A DNA stretch of 64,000 nt from Leeuwenhoekiella polynyae (GTDB taxonomy: Bacteria > Bacteroidota > Bacteroidia > Flavobacteriales > Flavobacteriaceae). The translations under genes were made by a program, and so were the position numbers. Below the pieces are notes generated by a model. It was not told the origin of the DNA. It saw only the letters and a list, made by a program, of their open reading frames with translations, and searched no databases. Where the stretch lies: assembly GCF_004104075.1 (NCBI RefSeq), contig NZ_QOVK01000010.1:1-64000 (forward strand). The letters run 5' to 3'. Positions 1 to 8,338 of the stretch are shown here, one piece after another (the first letter of the stretch is position 1; each line of letters starts with the position of its first letter).

Positions 1-280
1 CACCTATTCTAGAACCGAGGGAAGGGCATTCGTTTAACCCTTCGGGTATGAATACGCATACTCTTTATCCTTTTATCTATCGTCTATCATCTCAAGTCTG
101 ATAGAACGCCAGTACCGGTATATCAGGAGGTTATCGTAGGGCAGAGCGTAAAGGAATAGTCCTGTGGACTATTCTAGCGAATGAGCCAGCTTGTCGCGTT
201 GGGATGATTTCAATCAGTAACTATGCAGCACAGGGAGCAATAAATTTAGAGAAGCTCCTGTAAGCCTTGATCTTCCTGCC
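1..280 (-). repeat. Module D of the structured repeat family, left copy 1
   Basis: This stretch recurs at 548-827 with a constant offset of 547 bases, no gaps seen, and only a handful of mismatches. Strand is given so that the family reads in the same direction as the copies at 8.0-9.3 kb. It contains a perfect hairpin, GAATAGTCC (154-162) and GGACTATTC (166-174) around a 3-base loop. Segments resembling 'cttcgggtatgaatacg' and 'gaacgccagta.cgg' return as reverse complements at about 8410-8480. No open reading frame looks real here. It lies downstream of the 3' end of the GH43-like gene. Confidence 0.85.
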
Positions 281-547
281 TGCCGGGAGGTAGGTTGGTT
301 CTTTGGCATCAAGGCAAAAGAACAGGAAGATGAATAGCAGTTAGATCTTCTAATGAGGTGTTGTTTGATCTCCTAACGGAGATTTGAGTAAGACTTACTT
401 CTAATCATGTTCTGTTCATTTTCTTTGCTTCTCCAAAGAAAACGAACCAAAAGAAAAGAGCCCCTCGCTTAGGAATTTTTCGCCTTAGGGCGAAAACCGG
501 CTTGTCAGCTCCGCGTCGCTATCGCTCCTGTCCTTCGGAGCTTCCCA
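281..547 (-). repeat. Hairpin block A-B-C plus spacer of the repeat family, left copy
   Basis: Read on the minus strand, this block holds three successive hairpins in the same order as the right-hand copies. Hairpin A pairs AGCTCCG (507-513) with CGGAGCT (536-542). Hairpin B pairs TTTTCGCC (477-484) with GGCGAAAA (489-496). Hairpin C pairs 414-426 with 435-447, with a G-U-type pair that is only allowed on the minus-strand RNA. After C comes a spacer similar to 8645-8740. A further hairpin, GGTTCTTTG with CAAAAGAAC, lies at about 298-322. No coding potential was recognised. Confidence 0.75.
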
Positions 548-827
548 CACCTATTCTAGAACCGAGGGAAGGGCATTCGTTTAACCCTTCGGGTATGAAT
601 ACGCATACTCTTTATCCTTTTATCTATCGTCTATCATCTCAAGTCTGATAGAACGCCAGTACCGGCATATCAGGAGGTTATCGTAGGGCAGAGCGTAAAG
701 GAATAGTCCTGTGGACTATTCTAGCGAATGAGCCAGCTTGTCGCGTTGGGATGATTTCAATCAGTAACTATGCAGCGTAGTGAGCAATAAATTTAGAGAA
801 GCTCATGTAAGCCTTGGTCTTCCTGCC
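548..827 (-). repeat. Module D of the structured repeat family, left copy 2
   Basis: This is the second near-identical copy of 1-280. Differences I can see are single changes near 666, 775-779, 805 and 817. The near-identity implies recent duplication or gene conversion. It carries the same perfect hairpin (GAATAGTCC/GGACTATTC), at about 701-721. On the minus strand it is followed directly by hairpin A at 542-507, the same module order as on the right. Confidence 0.85.
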
Positions 828-943
828 CGGTTGACCAGACGGGTTGCTTTCCAGCTGTATCAACTCGATCAAAGACAAGCCTTGATGAATCAATGAAAAA
901 ATGAACAAAGGCTGTATCTCGCCTGCGTTCGATAACAAAAACA
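828..943 (-). repeat. Partial spacer module S and 3' flank of the GH43-like gene
   Basis: Read on the minus strand, roughly 905-838 matches the spacer found at about 8740-8805 and 8210-8275: shared segments include 'gttcatttttt', 'tgtctttga.cgagttgat' and 'ggctggaaa'-like sequence. It joins the left array to the end of the GH43-like gene at 944. Nothing else was recognised. Confidence 0.55.
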
Positions 944-2545
944 TTATTCCTGAACTAAGCTGATCTCATCCAAGATTGCATAAGCACCTGCGGCAGCCTG
1001 CGCTTCGATACCCACTTTTACCTTTCCATTTTTAATGGGAATATTCGTGATACTGATGCGCGTCCACTCTGGAGTTTCTAAAGTAAGATCAGCGGTTTTT
1101 GAATTGCCGCCACTGGTTGCAAAAAGGGTTAGCTTCGTAAAGCCCGCTGTATTCCTGATTTTGGCGCTTAGGGTGTAATTCCCGTCCGGGAGCTCAACGT
1201 AAGGTGATGCCGTGATTTCCTGAGAGACCATGCGTTCAAACGGTACGGTGTCACTTAGATACAGACTTTTTTCGCCTACAACCTGTTTGCGATCTTCATG
1301 GGTATTGAAGTAATTCAGTACCGGCGAATCAGGATCTGTGGTAGAAATTGCATTTCCCTTTATGATCTCTGTGTTCCAACCCAGGAGCTGTTCCTGTACC
1401 GGTTTGTTGTTGCTGGGAATATACCGGCGGTCGGCTTCAAAACTGCCGTTTTTGACAAAATTATTGGTTTTAGCCACGCTCCAGGTTCCGGTTTCTTCGT
1501 CCAGGTTCCACGCGCTTAACGAGTTGAAATACGGAATCTCGCCCTCAAAAGAAAGCGGTACCCATTGGTTGTAACCCAGGCCGTTACCGGCAAACTCCGC
1601 CCAGCGGTCTCCACAAAACAATACCGTCTCTTGTTCGCTCCCCGGGATGGTATAGAAAAAACCGGTTTGGGAAACATGTGCGTAATCCTGCTCGCTGCCG
1701 GGCATGAGCTGCATTTCGTTGATGGGTTTATACGGTCCGTAGATATCGTCAGCTACCAGGTAATAGGCAAACGAACCGTCCCAGCCGTAAATATTGGACG
1801 CAGCCATGTAGTACTTCCCGTTGTATTTAAACATACAATTCCCCTCGCGGCTGGCCCCTCTAAAGATCTCTTTTACATCCAGCAAATCAACATTTCCATC
1901 GCGTACGCCAATTTCGGAAAGGTAGATCTTGTTACGTCCCTGCCCGTAGGAATATACCAAATAAGATTTTCCTGTATCGGGATCGGTAAATACCGTTTGA
2001 TCTCCGGTATTGGGGGTGCCAATTCGGTCTGTCATATCTATATGCCGATGCGCTTTAAAATCGCCCAGGGGTGAATCTGCCAGGGCAATCAGCACGTTCT
2101 TTCCGTGCTGAATGAACAAGGCGTATTGCTCCAGTTCTGAGACATACGCGACGCCCATACGCCCCAGCCAGGTAGGTTGCTTATCGTAGTTTACTGCTTC
2201 TTTGGTGAGTACATGTTTTTCAAATTTCCAATTAACCAGATCTGTAGACGTATAACAGGTGACCCCTTCAAAGTGATTGCGCTCATAGGTCACTGACGGA
2301 TCGTTGCGGTAGGCTTCGGCTTCCTTATAGTGCACCCCATACCAGTAATAGTGTAGCTTTCCGCTCTGCGGATCTTCAAACTGAAAGATTCCACCTCCCT
2401 GAGAATAGATGGGTTCTCCCGTAACGGTGTTCCAAAAAGAATCGTTTGTAATGGTATTCTGAGCGTAAGCTGAGTCTATCGTGCTTGAAAAGAAGATAAC
2501 CCAGTAACTCAAAATAACAGAGCAGATGTATAGCGGCTTTTTCAT
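944..2545 (-). CDS. Secreted GH43-like glycosidase with C-terminal carbohydrate-binding-like domain
   Basis: A 533-residue secreted protein. I chose the Met at 2545 because it begins a normal signal peptide (KKPLYICSV, hydrophobic core, AYAQ cleavage region); an in-frame ATG 39 bases upstream adds an unlikely extension. The N-terminal two thirds look like the five-bladed GH43 fold: 'GGGIFQF', 'YYWYGV', 'YTSTDLVNW' and 'DQTVFTDPDTGKSYLVYS' are typical blade segments, closest in style to the exo-galactanase-like subfamilies. From about residue 375, 'NFVKNGSFEAD' opens a jelly-roll domain of the CBM4/9/22 kind. The usual blade-1 catalytic base Asp is not evident where 'YSQGGGIF' stands. Substrate unknown. 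A possible -7 box (TAAGTTTG) lies at 2591-2584 on this strand. Confidence 0.75.
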   Translation of the reverse strand: MKKPLYICSVILSYWVIFFSSTIDSAYAQNTITNDSFWNTVTGEPIYSQGGGIFQFEDPQSGKLHYYWYGVHYKEAEAYRNDPSVTYERNHFEGVTCYTSTDLVNWKFEKHVLTKEAVNYDKQPTWLGRMGVAYVSELEQYALFIQHGKNVLIALADSPLGDFKAHRHIDMTDRIGTPNTGDQTVFTDPDTGKSYLVYSYGQGRNKIYLSEIGVRDGNVDLLDVKEIFRGASREGNCMFKYNGKYYMAASNIYGWDGSFAYYLVADDIYGPYKPINEMQLMPGSEQDYAHVSQTGFFYTIPGSEQETVLFCGDRWAEFAGNGLGYNQWVPLSFEGEIPYFNSLSAWNLDEETGTWSVAKTNNFVKNGSFEADRRYIPSNNKPVQEQLLGWNTEIIKGNAISTTDPDSPVLNYFNTHEDRKQVVGEKSLYLSDTVPFERMVSQEITASPYVELPDGNYTLSAKIRNTAGFTKLTLFATSGGNSKTADLTLETPEWTRISITNIPIKNGKVKVGIEAQAAAGAYAILDEISLVQE

Positions 2546-2612
2546 AAGATGTATTGATAGCACAAAATAGGAGATTAGCGCCACAAACTTATCCTGCTCT
2601 GCCCTGCTTTAG

Positions 2613-3446
2613 CTACTCTTTATCAAGCGTCAGGTCTTGCAGCTCTGCCCACTCGGTCCACGAACCGTCATACACGCGTTTACTTGATCTACCGGCACGT
2701 ACTGCAGCCAGCATTACGATACACGCAGTCAACCCCGAACCACAACTGAATACCAGATTCTCTGCATCATCGGTGGGTTTAAAAAGCTCCTGAAGCGCTT
2801 CTTTGCTTTTGAATTTTCCATCAGTCAAAACCCGTTCGTAGGGGATGTTGACCGAATTAGGAATACTCCCGCTTTGGAGCTGCTTACGCGGTTCAGGGGC
2901 GGTTCCGTTAAACCGACCTGCAGAACGGCCATCGACAAGCGTAAAGGTTTTGTTTAAGGTATTTGCAAGCACCGCTTCGTAGGTCGCCAGCAGCTCTGGA
3001 TTGAACCGGACTTTAAAATTACCTGACTTAAGAGGTGATGGCCGACGCTCTTCCACTTCAAAACCCTGAGCCTTCCATTCGGGTAAACCGCCATCAAGCA
3101 CCGCGATCTTTTGGTGTCCCATACTCTGAAAAAGCCACCACACCCGCGGACTCGAATACACGCCCAGATTATCAAAAACTACCAGTATGGAATCGGTATC
3201 AATGCCCAGCTTTCGCACTTCTTCTTCAAAAGCCGCAGGGGCAGGGAGCGTATTGGGAAAAACACTCGAAGCTTCTGAAAACACATGCTTCAGGTCAAAA
3301 TACCGTGCGTTTGGAATGGTTACCGTTGAACTGGCCGGTGTTTTACCGGTTGCGGTTTGTGCGAGACTGGCGTCTAAAATGATTAGCTTTTCATTCCCTA
3401 AATGTGTGTGAAGCCAGGCTGCGGAAACGATCTCTTTTACCTCCAT
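2613..3446 (-). CDS. sseA: 3-mercaptopyruvate/thiosulfate sulfurtransferase, two rhodanese domains
   Basis: A 277-residue cytoplasmic rhodanese-family enzyme that moves sulfane sulfur from 3-mercaptopyruvate or thiosulfate to thiol acceptors or cyanide. It has the usual tandem arrangement: an inactive N-terminal rhodanese domain (about 1-130, 'VVFDNLGVYSSPRVWWLF', 'VLDGGLPEW') and a catalytic C-terminal one (about 160-275). The active-site Cys235 sits in CGSGLTA, close to the CGSGVTA loop of mercaptopyruvate sulfurtransferases and unlike the charged CRKGVT loop of thiosulfate rhodaneses. Length is normal. It lies 13 bases downstream of the start of the lipoprotein gene's stop, probably cotranscribed with it. 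The sseA name rests on family resemblance. Confidence 0.88.
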   Translation of the reverse strand: MEVKEIVSAAWLHTHLGNEKLIILDASLAQTATGKTPASSTVTIPNARYFDLKHVFSEASSVFPNTLPAPAAFEEEVRKLGIDTDSILVVFDNLGVYSSPRVWWLFQSMGHQKIAVLDGGLPEWKAQGFEVEERRPSPLKSGNFKVRFNPELLATYEAVLANTLNKTFTLVDGRSAGRFNGTAPEPRKQLQSGSIPNSVNIPYERVLTDGKFKSKEALQELFKPTDDAENLVFSCGSGLTACIVMLAAVRAGRSSKRVYDGSWTEWAELQDLTLDKE

Positions 3447-3458
3447 TTTAAACCAATC

Positions 3459-3926
3459 TTATTTTGTTTTGCTGAAGCTTAAAAAATTGCCCCGGGGTAA
3501 ATACAACAGCTTCAGGCTATCTTCAGTGAGGTTATCAATCGCATACGTCATGGTATCTTCACCCTGTTTTAAAATCAGGTACTGGGTATCGGGATTAGAC
3601 GGTTGGTCATCAGGCAACTGATCTGCAATGGTTACAGCGTAAGTACTTGTAGCGCTTTCTATGCCTTCGTAGCCCATAATTAGTTGATCACCTTTCACTT
3701 CCAAATAGGACTTGGGATCTTCGGTGCTGTACCAGGTGCCTTGCATCAGTGCTCGTTTTTGGTCTGCAGCAGACTCCAAAACGGGTTCGTTTTGCTGGCT
3801 TAGGCTATCGGGTTCAGAAGTTGATGCGGATTCCGTTTCTTCGGCAGACATTACATCAGCCTTTTTCTCGGTGGAAGGTTTACAGGAAATAATCAAAACC
3901 GCAAATACAATCAGGTAACGTGTCAT
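3459..3926 (-). CDS. Small lipoprotein of unknown function
   Basis: A 155-residue predicted lipoprotein. The N terminus 'MTRYLIVFAVLIISC' is a compact type II signal with the lipid-modified Cys at residue 15. A Ser/Glu-rich linker (about 20-50) follows, then a small, probably beta-rich domain with 'QGTWYSTEDPKSYLEV' that resembles lipocalin-like or heat-shock-HslJ-like small lipoprotein folds in general style only. No catalytic motif is visible. It lies 13 bases upstream of the sulfurtransferase gene on the same strand. I do not recognise the family. Confidence 0.7.
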   Translation of the reverse strand: MTRYLIVFAVLIISCKPSTEKKADVMSAEETESASTSEPDSLSQQNEPVLESAADQKRALMQGTWYSTEDPKSYLEVKGDQLIMGYEGIESATSTYAVTIADQLPDDQPSNPDTQYLILKQGEDTMTYAIDNLTEDSLKLLYLPRGNFLSFSKTK

Positions 3927-3994
3927 AATTTGGTATCAATATTTGAGCGAAGCTAGTTTATAAAGCTAAACAGGAAAGAAACTTTAAAATTTAA

Positions 3995-4396
3995 TTAGGA
4001 TAAAAAATAGAAGACCGCCATCAAAATTAGAATCCAAAAAACTACTCCAAAGAAGCGGATCATTTGTGCCTGTTTTCGCTTTAAATCAAAACCGTGCTCT
4101 CTAAACCTTTCGAGCTCTGACTCCGAAAAATGATCATGCCGCCAACGTGGTCTGGATGTAAAGAAAGGAATTACAAAAAACAGAAACTGTTCATCAAAGC
4201 TTAGCGATTTGTTTTTTCGATTTTCAGAATTGACTAAAACCTGCCTGTAACTGTTCTCCAATTTACGAAGGTCTGCAGCATCCAGATTTCTCGAATCCAA
4301 TTCGTTTTGAGCTGCTCTTCTTTCTCCCAGTGAAGTTGTAGTCTTAATGATCTGTAAGAGTTCCCTGTTTTTATACGAGCTATACCCTTTACGCAT
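3995..4396 (-). CDS. Hypothetical membrane protein, one C-terminal helix
   Basis: A 133-residue protein of unknown family. The first 100 residues are charged and largely helical ('LGERRAAQNELDSR', 'LRKLENSYRQVL'), and the C-terminal 20 residues ('FFGVVFWILILMAVFYFLS') form one membrane helix, giving a tail-anchored layout. It overlaps the next upstream gene by 8 bases, so the two are probably translated from one mRNA. No motif suggests an activity. Confidence 0.6.
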   Translation of the reverse strand: MRKGYSSYKNRELLQIIKTTTSLGERRAAQNELDSRNLDAADLRKLENSYRQVLVNSENRKNKSLSFDEQFLFFVIPFFTSRPRWRHDHFSESELERFREHGFDLKRKQAQMIRFFGVVFWILILMAVFYFLS

Positions 4397-4685
4397 CCTT
4401 TCTCATTTTAGCTTTTCTTTTAAATGTCCAAAAAATATGCGTCCCGATAACCCCGAGCGTTCCAAATACCCAAAAACCTAATACAATCCCCAATTGTGGC
4501 ATTCCGCAATTAATCCCATCTGGTCTGGGCGGAGGGAAAAACAGTTGTGGAAACACAAAAAAGTGAAGGGGTAGAAAGAGAATGGCAATCAATACCGAAG
4601 GAATTTTTGGTTTCGTGCGCTGATTCAAAAGATACAGCCCATATTGTAGCAGGCACACAATACCAATAAAAAATAAAATCATCAA
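4389..4685 (-). CDS. Hypothetical small membrane protein
   Basis: A 98-residue protein with three hydrophobic stretches (about 1-18, 29-50 and 62-87), so probably three membrane helices. Between helices two and three is a Pro/Cys-containing loop ('PPPRPDGINCGMPQLG'). It overlaps the tail-anchored protein gene downstream by 8 bases. The family is not recognised. Confidence 0.55.
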   Translation of the reverse strand: MMILFFIGIVCLLQYGLYLLNQRTKPKIPSVLIAILFLPLHFFVFPQLFFPPPRPDGINCGMPQLGIVLGFWVFGTLGVIGTHIFWTFKRKAKMRKDA

Positions 4686-4725
4686 ACGGTTTTTGATAGG
4701 TGTATCAAAATTTAAGCCTAATTAG

Positions 4726-5103
4726 TTAAACCCACATCTGATTAAAAGCATTTACACGACGACGTTCTTCCTGATGAAGAATACCATAAGCCAATCCCGG
4801 AACTAATAAGAGACTACATGCCCCGTATGCCAGATAGTGATTTCTTATGTTTTCCAGAACGAAAAATCCCAGATATAAGCCTCCTAAAGTTCCTGTACAA
4901 AAAATGATTGCCGCAATCACTTGTGGGGTTTTAGAGTATTGAGTTTTAAAATCATTGACGTGGATGCTTTGATTAGCATTGCAATTGGGGCATTTGCAGC
5001 TAATCTTTTCACCTTTCTGCATGGCCAGTTGTATACGGGTTTGCGCTTCGGTTTTAACCGGGATAGATTGTTTACAGAATTTGCAATTGCCGTAAATTTT
5101 CAT
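4726..5103 (-). CDS. Zinc-ribbon membrane protein of unknown function
   Basis: A 125-residue protein with an N-terminal zinc-ribbon-like module: Cys7-x2-Cys10 and, after a 25-residue spacer, Cys36-x-Cys38-x2-Cys41. Two membrane helices follow (about 60-82 and 88-107), and then a short charged tail. This layout, a metal-binding knuckle before paired helices, is common in small bacterial membrane proteins of unknown role. It may belong with the two hypothetical membrane genes downstream, about 40 bases away on the same strand. Confidence 0.6.
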   Translation of the reverse strand: MKIYGNCKFCKQSIPVKTEAQTRIQLAMQKGEKISCKCPNCNANQSIHVNDFKTQYSKTPQVIAAIIFCTGTLGGLYLGFFVLENIRNHYLAYGACSLLLVPGLAYGILHQEERRRVNAFNQMWV

Positions 5104-5235
5104 CTTGGGAACGTTTTGGAAACTGAAATATACAGAACAGGTGTCTTCTTTTAGTTCTGAATGCTGTAATTCTATAAGAATCTCTTATTCAAAATTCTAT
5201 CCTGAGGTTGCCTGTTTTTCCAAGATAAATAAATT

Positions 5236-6678
5236 CTAGTTCTGTTGCTCTTTGGTTTGCTCCAATATCCATTCAGTTACCTCCTTTAAAACCAAAGGCG
5301 AAAACGTTTGCTCGATTACTCCGTATTCACCCGGAGCGCCCGTTTCGCTTTCCTGAAATAGATGATTGAGACCGGTATATTCTTTAATGGTTACATCCTG
5401 ATTGCCTCCCTGCTCTAAAGCGGCTTTAATTGCTGAAAGATTTTCGGTGGCCGGCACCTGTAAATCTGTTGACCCGTTTACTGCAAGCACGGGACAAGTT
5501 ACCTTTTGTAAATCTGTTGCAGGGTTGTGTTTCAAGAAATACAGCATCCAGGGATTGGCAAGTTTACTTACCTGTTGATTCACGTAAGCTTCCCGATTCA
5601 TTCCTTCAGGAAATTCTTCCCTATCTTCTTCATCAATATATGCATTGATTTGATCTGCTACTGCTTCTTTCAAAGCATCCTGATTCTCAAATTGCCGAAC
5701 CAAAAAGAATAGTTCCTTATTTCTAAGTTTTGATTTTGCGATGCGTTCTTCCGATACACCAGAGGCACGGGCAATCAATTCTTCCTGCTTTAAAAGCAAT
5801 ACGTCTCCACGTATTCCTGTTCCTGCCAGCAAAACGATAAACCCCACATCTTTAGAATCTGCTGCAACCATTGGAGCAATGAGTCCGCCCTCACTGTGCC
5901 CCACCAAGCCTATTTTAGCTGAATCAATCTCTTTGCGTGTTTTTAAATACGCAATTGCCGCTGCCACATCGGTCGCAAAGTCTGCAGACGTAGCTGTAGC
6001 AAAATTTCCGGTAGACTTCGCAACACCCCGATCGTCATAGCGCAGAACCGCAATCCCATTGCGGGTAAGGTAATCTGCAATCACCAGAAACGGCTTGTGT
6101 CCCAGAATTTCTTCGTTTCGGTCCTGGGGTCCGCTTCCACTTATGAGTATCACAGCCGGGAAATTCCCGTCGCCCTCCGGTAAGGTAAGCGTTCCTCCCA
6201 GATCGATGGCTGCTGTCTCATTGTGAAAGACGACCTCTTCAGTTGCATACGGAAAAGGCGCTTGAGGCTCCTGAGGTCGCTTAAGCGGTTCTTTTTGTAA
6301 TGCTTCCCGTCCCAAGTCAAGTGGAAAGCTGTTTCCCATTTGTATAAACGTACCGCTGATGCGTTGGTCAGCCAGTACGCCTTTATAAGTTGCTCCTAAA
6401 TTTTTTAGTTCTAGTTTTAAGGTATCACTAATGAAATGCGTGGTCGTAACCGGAATCCCAAAAGCTTTCTGATCAGGACTGTCCATTGTTGCAGTGTAGG
6501 CAGAATCGGTTTCAGTAATATGAAAAATCAACGGCAACTCGATACCCTGTACTTTTAGAGCCCCATACCACTCGCCGGTGATGTTTTGAGCAGCTAGCAT
6601 ACACGAACTTATACTTATTAAGAAAACGAGTAATTTTTTCAAGGTGAGGTTTTCTGTTAGTTTTTGTGAAGTTATCAA
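5236..6678 (-). CDS. Secreted alpha/beta hydrolase (esterase or peptidase-like)
   Basis: A 480-residue exported serine hydrolase. After a signal peptide (ending near 'SSCMLAAQ') comes an N-terminal beta domain (about 30-125, 'ITGEWYGALKV', 'LPLIFHI') seen in Bacteroidota hydrolases of this class, then an alpha/beta hydrolase domain. The catalytic triad is readable: Ser262 in GHSEGG, Asp405 in NGSTDLQVP and His439 in 'GLNHLFQ'. 'ISGSGPQDRNE' is the oxyanion-loop region. The substrate cannot be told from sequence. A TTG 36 bases inside the frame, read as 'MKKLLVFLISISSC', would give a more typical signal peptide, so the true start may be 6642. Confidence 0.82.
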   Translation of the reverse strand: MITSQKLTENLTLKKLLVFLISISSCMLAAQNITGEWYGALKVQGIELPLIFHITETDSAYTATMDSPDQKAFGIPVTTTHFISDTLKLELKNLGATYKGVLADQRISGTFIQMGNSFPLDLGREALQKEPLKRPQEPQAPFPYATEEVVFHNETAAIDLGGTLTLPEGDGNFPAVILISGSGPQDRNEEILGHKPFLVIADYLTRNGIAVLRYDDRGVAKSTGNFATATSADFATDVAAAIAYLKTRKEIDSAKIGLVGHSEGGLIAPMVAADSKDVGFIVLLAGTGIRGDVLLLKQEELIARASGVSEERIAKSKLRNKELFFLVRQFENQDALKEAVADQINAYIDEEDREEFPEGMNREAYVNQQVSKLANPWMLYFLKHNPATDLQKVTCPVLAVNGSTDLQVPATENLSAIKAALEQGGNQDVTIKEYTGLNHLFQESETGAPGEYGVIEQTFSPLVLKEVTEWILEQTKEQQN

Positions 6679-6815
6679 TATTCTAATATAGAACTCAAAA
6701 ACTTTCCTTAAAAGAGTTTTATTTTACTGAAGCTGTTTTAAACATTAAAGTAAAGACTATTACAATACTAAGCTAAGCCTTGTAAGATTTCAAGCTTAAT
6801 TATACTGCAATACCG

Positions 6816-6823
6816 TATTTTTG
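6816..6823 (+). promoter_or_regulatory. Bacteroidota -7 box for the HipA-like gene
   Basis: TATTTTTG matches the Bacteroidota housekeeping -7 consensus TAnnTTTG and lies 18 bases before the ATG at 6842. No TTG with the expected 19-base spacing was found upstream, so only the -7 half is supported. Confidence 0.4.
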
Positions 6824-6841
6824 CCACACTTAACTGAAGCT

Positions 6842-7636
6842 ATGCAAACACCTCCAGAATTGCGTCACGTAAACGTCACCCGCTACATCACTCCGTTGCG
6901 GGAAGGCGGATCGTTACCGGCGGTTGCCGATGCCGATGACGGCTTTAAATATGTCGTTAAATTTAAAGGCGCCGGTCACGGTCCCAAAGCATTGATTGCC
7001 GAATTGCTGGGCTGTGAGATCGGTCGGGTTCTGGGATTTAGAGTCCCGGAAGTGGTTTTTGCCCATCTGGACGAGGCCTTTGGTCGTACCGAAGGCGATG
7101 AGGAAATTCAGGATCTACTGAAGTTTTCTCAAGGGCTGAATATTGGCTTGCACTTTTTATCGGGCGCGATCAATTTTGATCCGGTGGTGACTACAGTGGA
7201 TGTGCAACTGGCATCTGAGATTGTTTGGTTTGATGCCTTTATGACCAATATTGACCGGACCTTTCGCAATACCAATATGCTGATGTGGCATCGGGAATTG
7301 TGGCTGATTGACCACGGCGCGACCTTGTATTTTCACCATAGTTTTACCAACTGGGAGAAAAGTGCAACCACGCCTTTTGTGCTGATTAAAGATCACGTGT
7401 TGCTTCCGCAGGCATCGCAATTGGAAGAAGCTAACATAAAATTGAAAGCGGTGCTTACCGATGATATCCTACTCAACATTGTTAACCTCATTCCGGATGA
7501 ATGGCTGGACTGGGAAGGCTACGACGAAAATCCCGATGACCTGCGTCAGGTCTATTTTCAGTTTTTGAAAACACGTTTGACGCATTCTGAATTATTCACC
7601 AAAACCGCAACCGATGCACGACAAGCACTTGTATGA
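6842..7636 (+). CDS. HipA-like kinase-fold protein (HipA_2 family)
   Basis: A 264-residue protein resembling the short HipA-like family that lacks the N-terminal HipA subdomain. The ATG at 6842 is used; a TTG 21 bases upstream falls inside the -7 box. Kinase-like features are 'YVVKFKGAGHGPKALIAELLG' (Lys in strand 3 and the following helix), 'DAFMTNIDRTFRNTNML' (catalytic-loop-like D...N.DR..xNxN) and 'LWLIDHGATLYF' (metal-binding D, in place of DFG). Full HipA phosphorylates glutamyl-tRNA synthetase; whether this short form is an active kinase is unknown. It overlaps the DUF3037 gene by 23 bases, a pairing seen in many genomes. Confidence 0.8.
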   Translation: MQTPPELRHVNVTRYITPLREGGSLPAVADADDGFKYVVKFKGAGHGPKALIAELLGCEIGRVLGFRVPEVVFAHLDEAFGRTEGDEEIQDLLKFSQGLNIGLHFLSGAINFDPVVTTVDVQLASEIVWFDAFMTNIDRTFRNTNMLMWHRELWLIDHGATLYFHHSFTNWEKSATTPFVLIKDHVLLPQASQLEEANIKLKAVLTDDILLNIVNLIPDEWLDWEGYDENPDDLRQVYFQFLKTRLTHSELFTKTATDARQALV

Positions 7637-7997
7637 GTATGCGGTGATCCGCATCGTTCCTCAGGTGGAGCGCGAAGAGTTTTTTAATGTAGGCGTGGTG
7701 CTCTATTGCAAACGTCCGCGTTTTATTGGGATGCAATTTCAGCTGGATGCGCAGAAACTGACTGCCTTTTGCCCCGAACTGGATGTGGAGCAGGTTGAAA
7801 AAAACCTCAACGCCTTTAAAGCTATTTGTGCCGGTGATACACACGGCGGCCCCATAGCAAAACTGGAAGCTGCAGAACGCTTTAGATGGTTAACGGCTAC
7901 CCGAAGTTCGGTGATTCAAACTTCAAAGACTCATCCGGGGTTTAGTGCTGATTTAGAGCAAACTTTGGAACAGCTGTTTTCAGATTTGGTGCTTTAA
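7614..7997 (+). CDS. DUF3037 protein, partner of the HipA-like gene
   Basis: A 127-residue protein with the DUF3037 signature: 'YEYAVIRIVPQVEREEFFNVGVVLYC' at the start and 'IAKLEAAERFRWLTATRSSVIQTS' in the second half. No enzyme motif is known for the family. Its start codon lies 23 bases inside the HipA-like gene, in another frame, so translation is probably coupled. The short size and fixed partner make a regulatory or complex-forming role plausible, but unproved. Confidence 0.82.
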   Translation: MHDKHLYEYAVIRIVPQVEREEFFNVGVVLYCKRPRFIGMQFQLDAQKLTAFCPELDVEQVEKNLNAFKAICAGDTHGGPIAKLEAAERFRWLTATRSSVIQTSKTHPGFSADLEQTLEQLFSDLVL

Positions 7998-8338
7998 GGA
8001 ATCGTCATTGAAAAACTTCAATATTAAAAATTCATACATCAAGCGTGCTTGCTGAGCTTGGTCGAAGTACAGTCGGGATATTCATCGTACTATCTTTTTT
8101 ACATCGCCCAAAAAAGAATGAAACATCAATAGATGTTGGAATTATTCAAATCTCCGATAGGAGATCAATCAACACCTCATTAGAAGCTATAACTCCTATT
8201 CATCTTTCTGTTCATTTTTTCCATTGATACGGCAAAGCATGTCTTTGAGCGAGTTGATGCGGCTGGGAACCAAAAAAATCTAGGCTTACATGAGCTTCTC
8301 TAAATTTTTTGCTCCCTCCGCTGCATGCGCTTAACTCG
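7998..8338 (+). repeat. Right array, first spacer/D segment of the structured repeat family
   Basis: This gene-free stretch begins just after the DUF3037 gene. A widespread bacterial intergenic motif type ('GCTGAGCTTGGTCGAAGTA') lies at about 8048-8070. A hairpin of class C, TCTTTTTT / AAAAAAGA around 'acatcgccc', follows near 8092-8117. From 8146 to 8338 the sequence is repeated at 8672-8864 with a constant offset of 526 bases and few mismatches. The last part ('ggcttacatgagcttctctaaattt') is the reverse complement of the left-array module D. Confidence 0.8.

Noticed and set aside
1-943. CRISPR-like or tandem short-repeat array
   Set aside because: Repeats are about 280 bases long, only two copies on this side, and have no regular short spacer pattern or cas genes nearby.
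1565-2074. A 169-codon plus-strand frame antisense to the GH43-like gene
   Set aside because: It is the shadow of a well-supported glycosidase, with no domain, no start context and no repeat in relatives that I can support.
944-7997. Composite transposon bounded by inverted repeats
   Set aside because: No transposase or integrase gene, no terminal target duplication visible, and the arrays are internally repeated and non-coding. The inverted arrangement is reported as a finding but not as a transposon.
8045-8227. A 60-codon open frame on the plus strand after the DUF3037 gene
   Set aside because: It lies wholly inside the repeat array; its sequence is repeated out of context near 8672 and shows no protein-like composition or conserved start.
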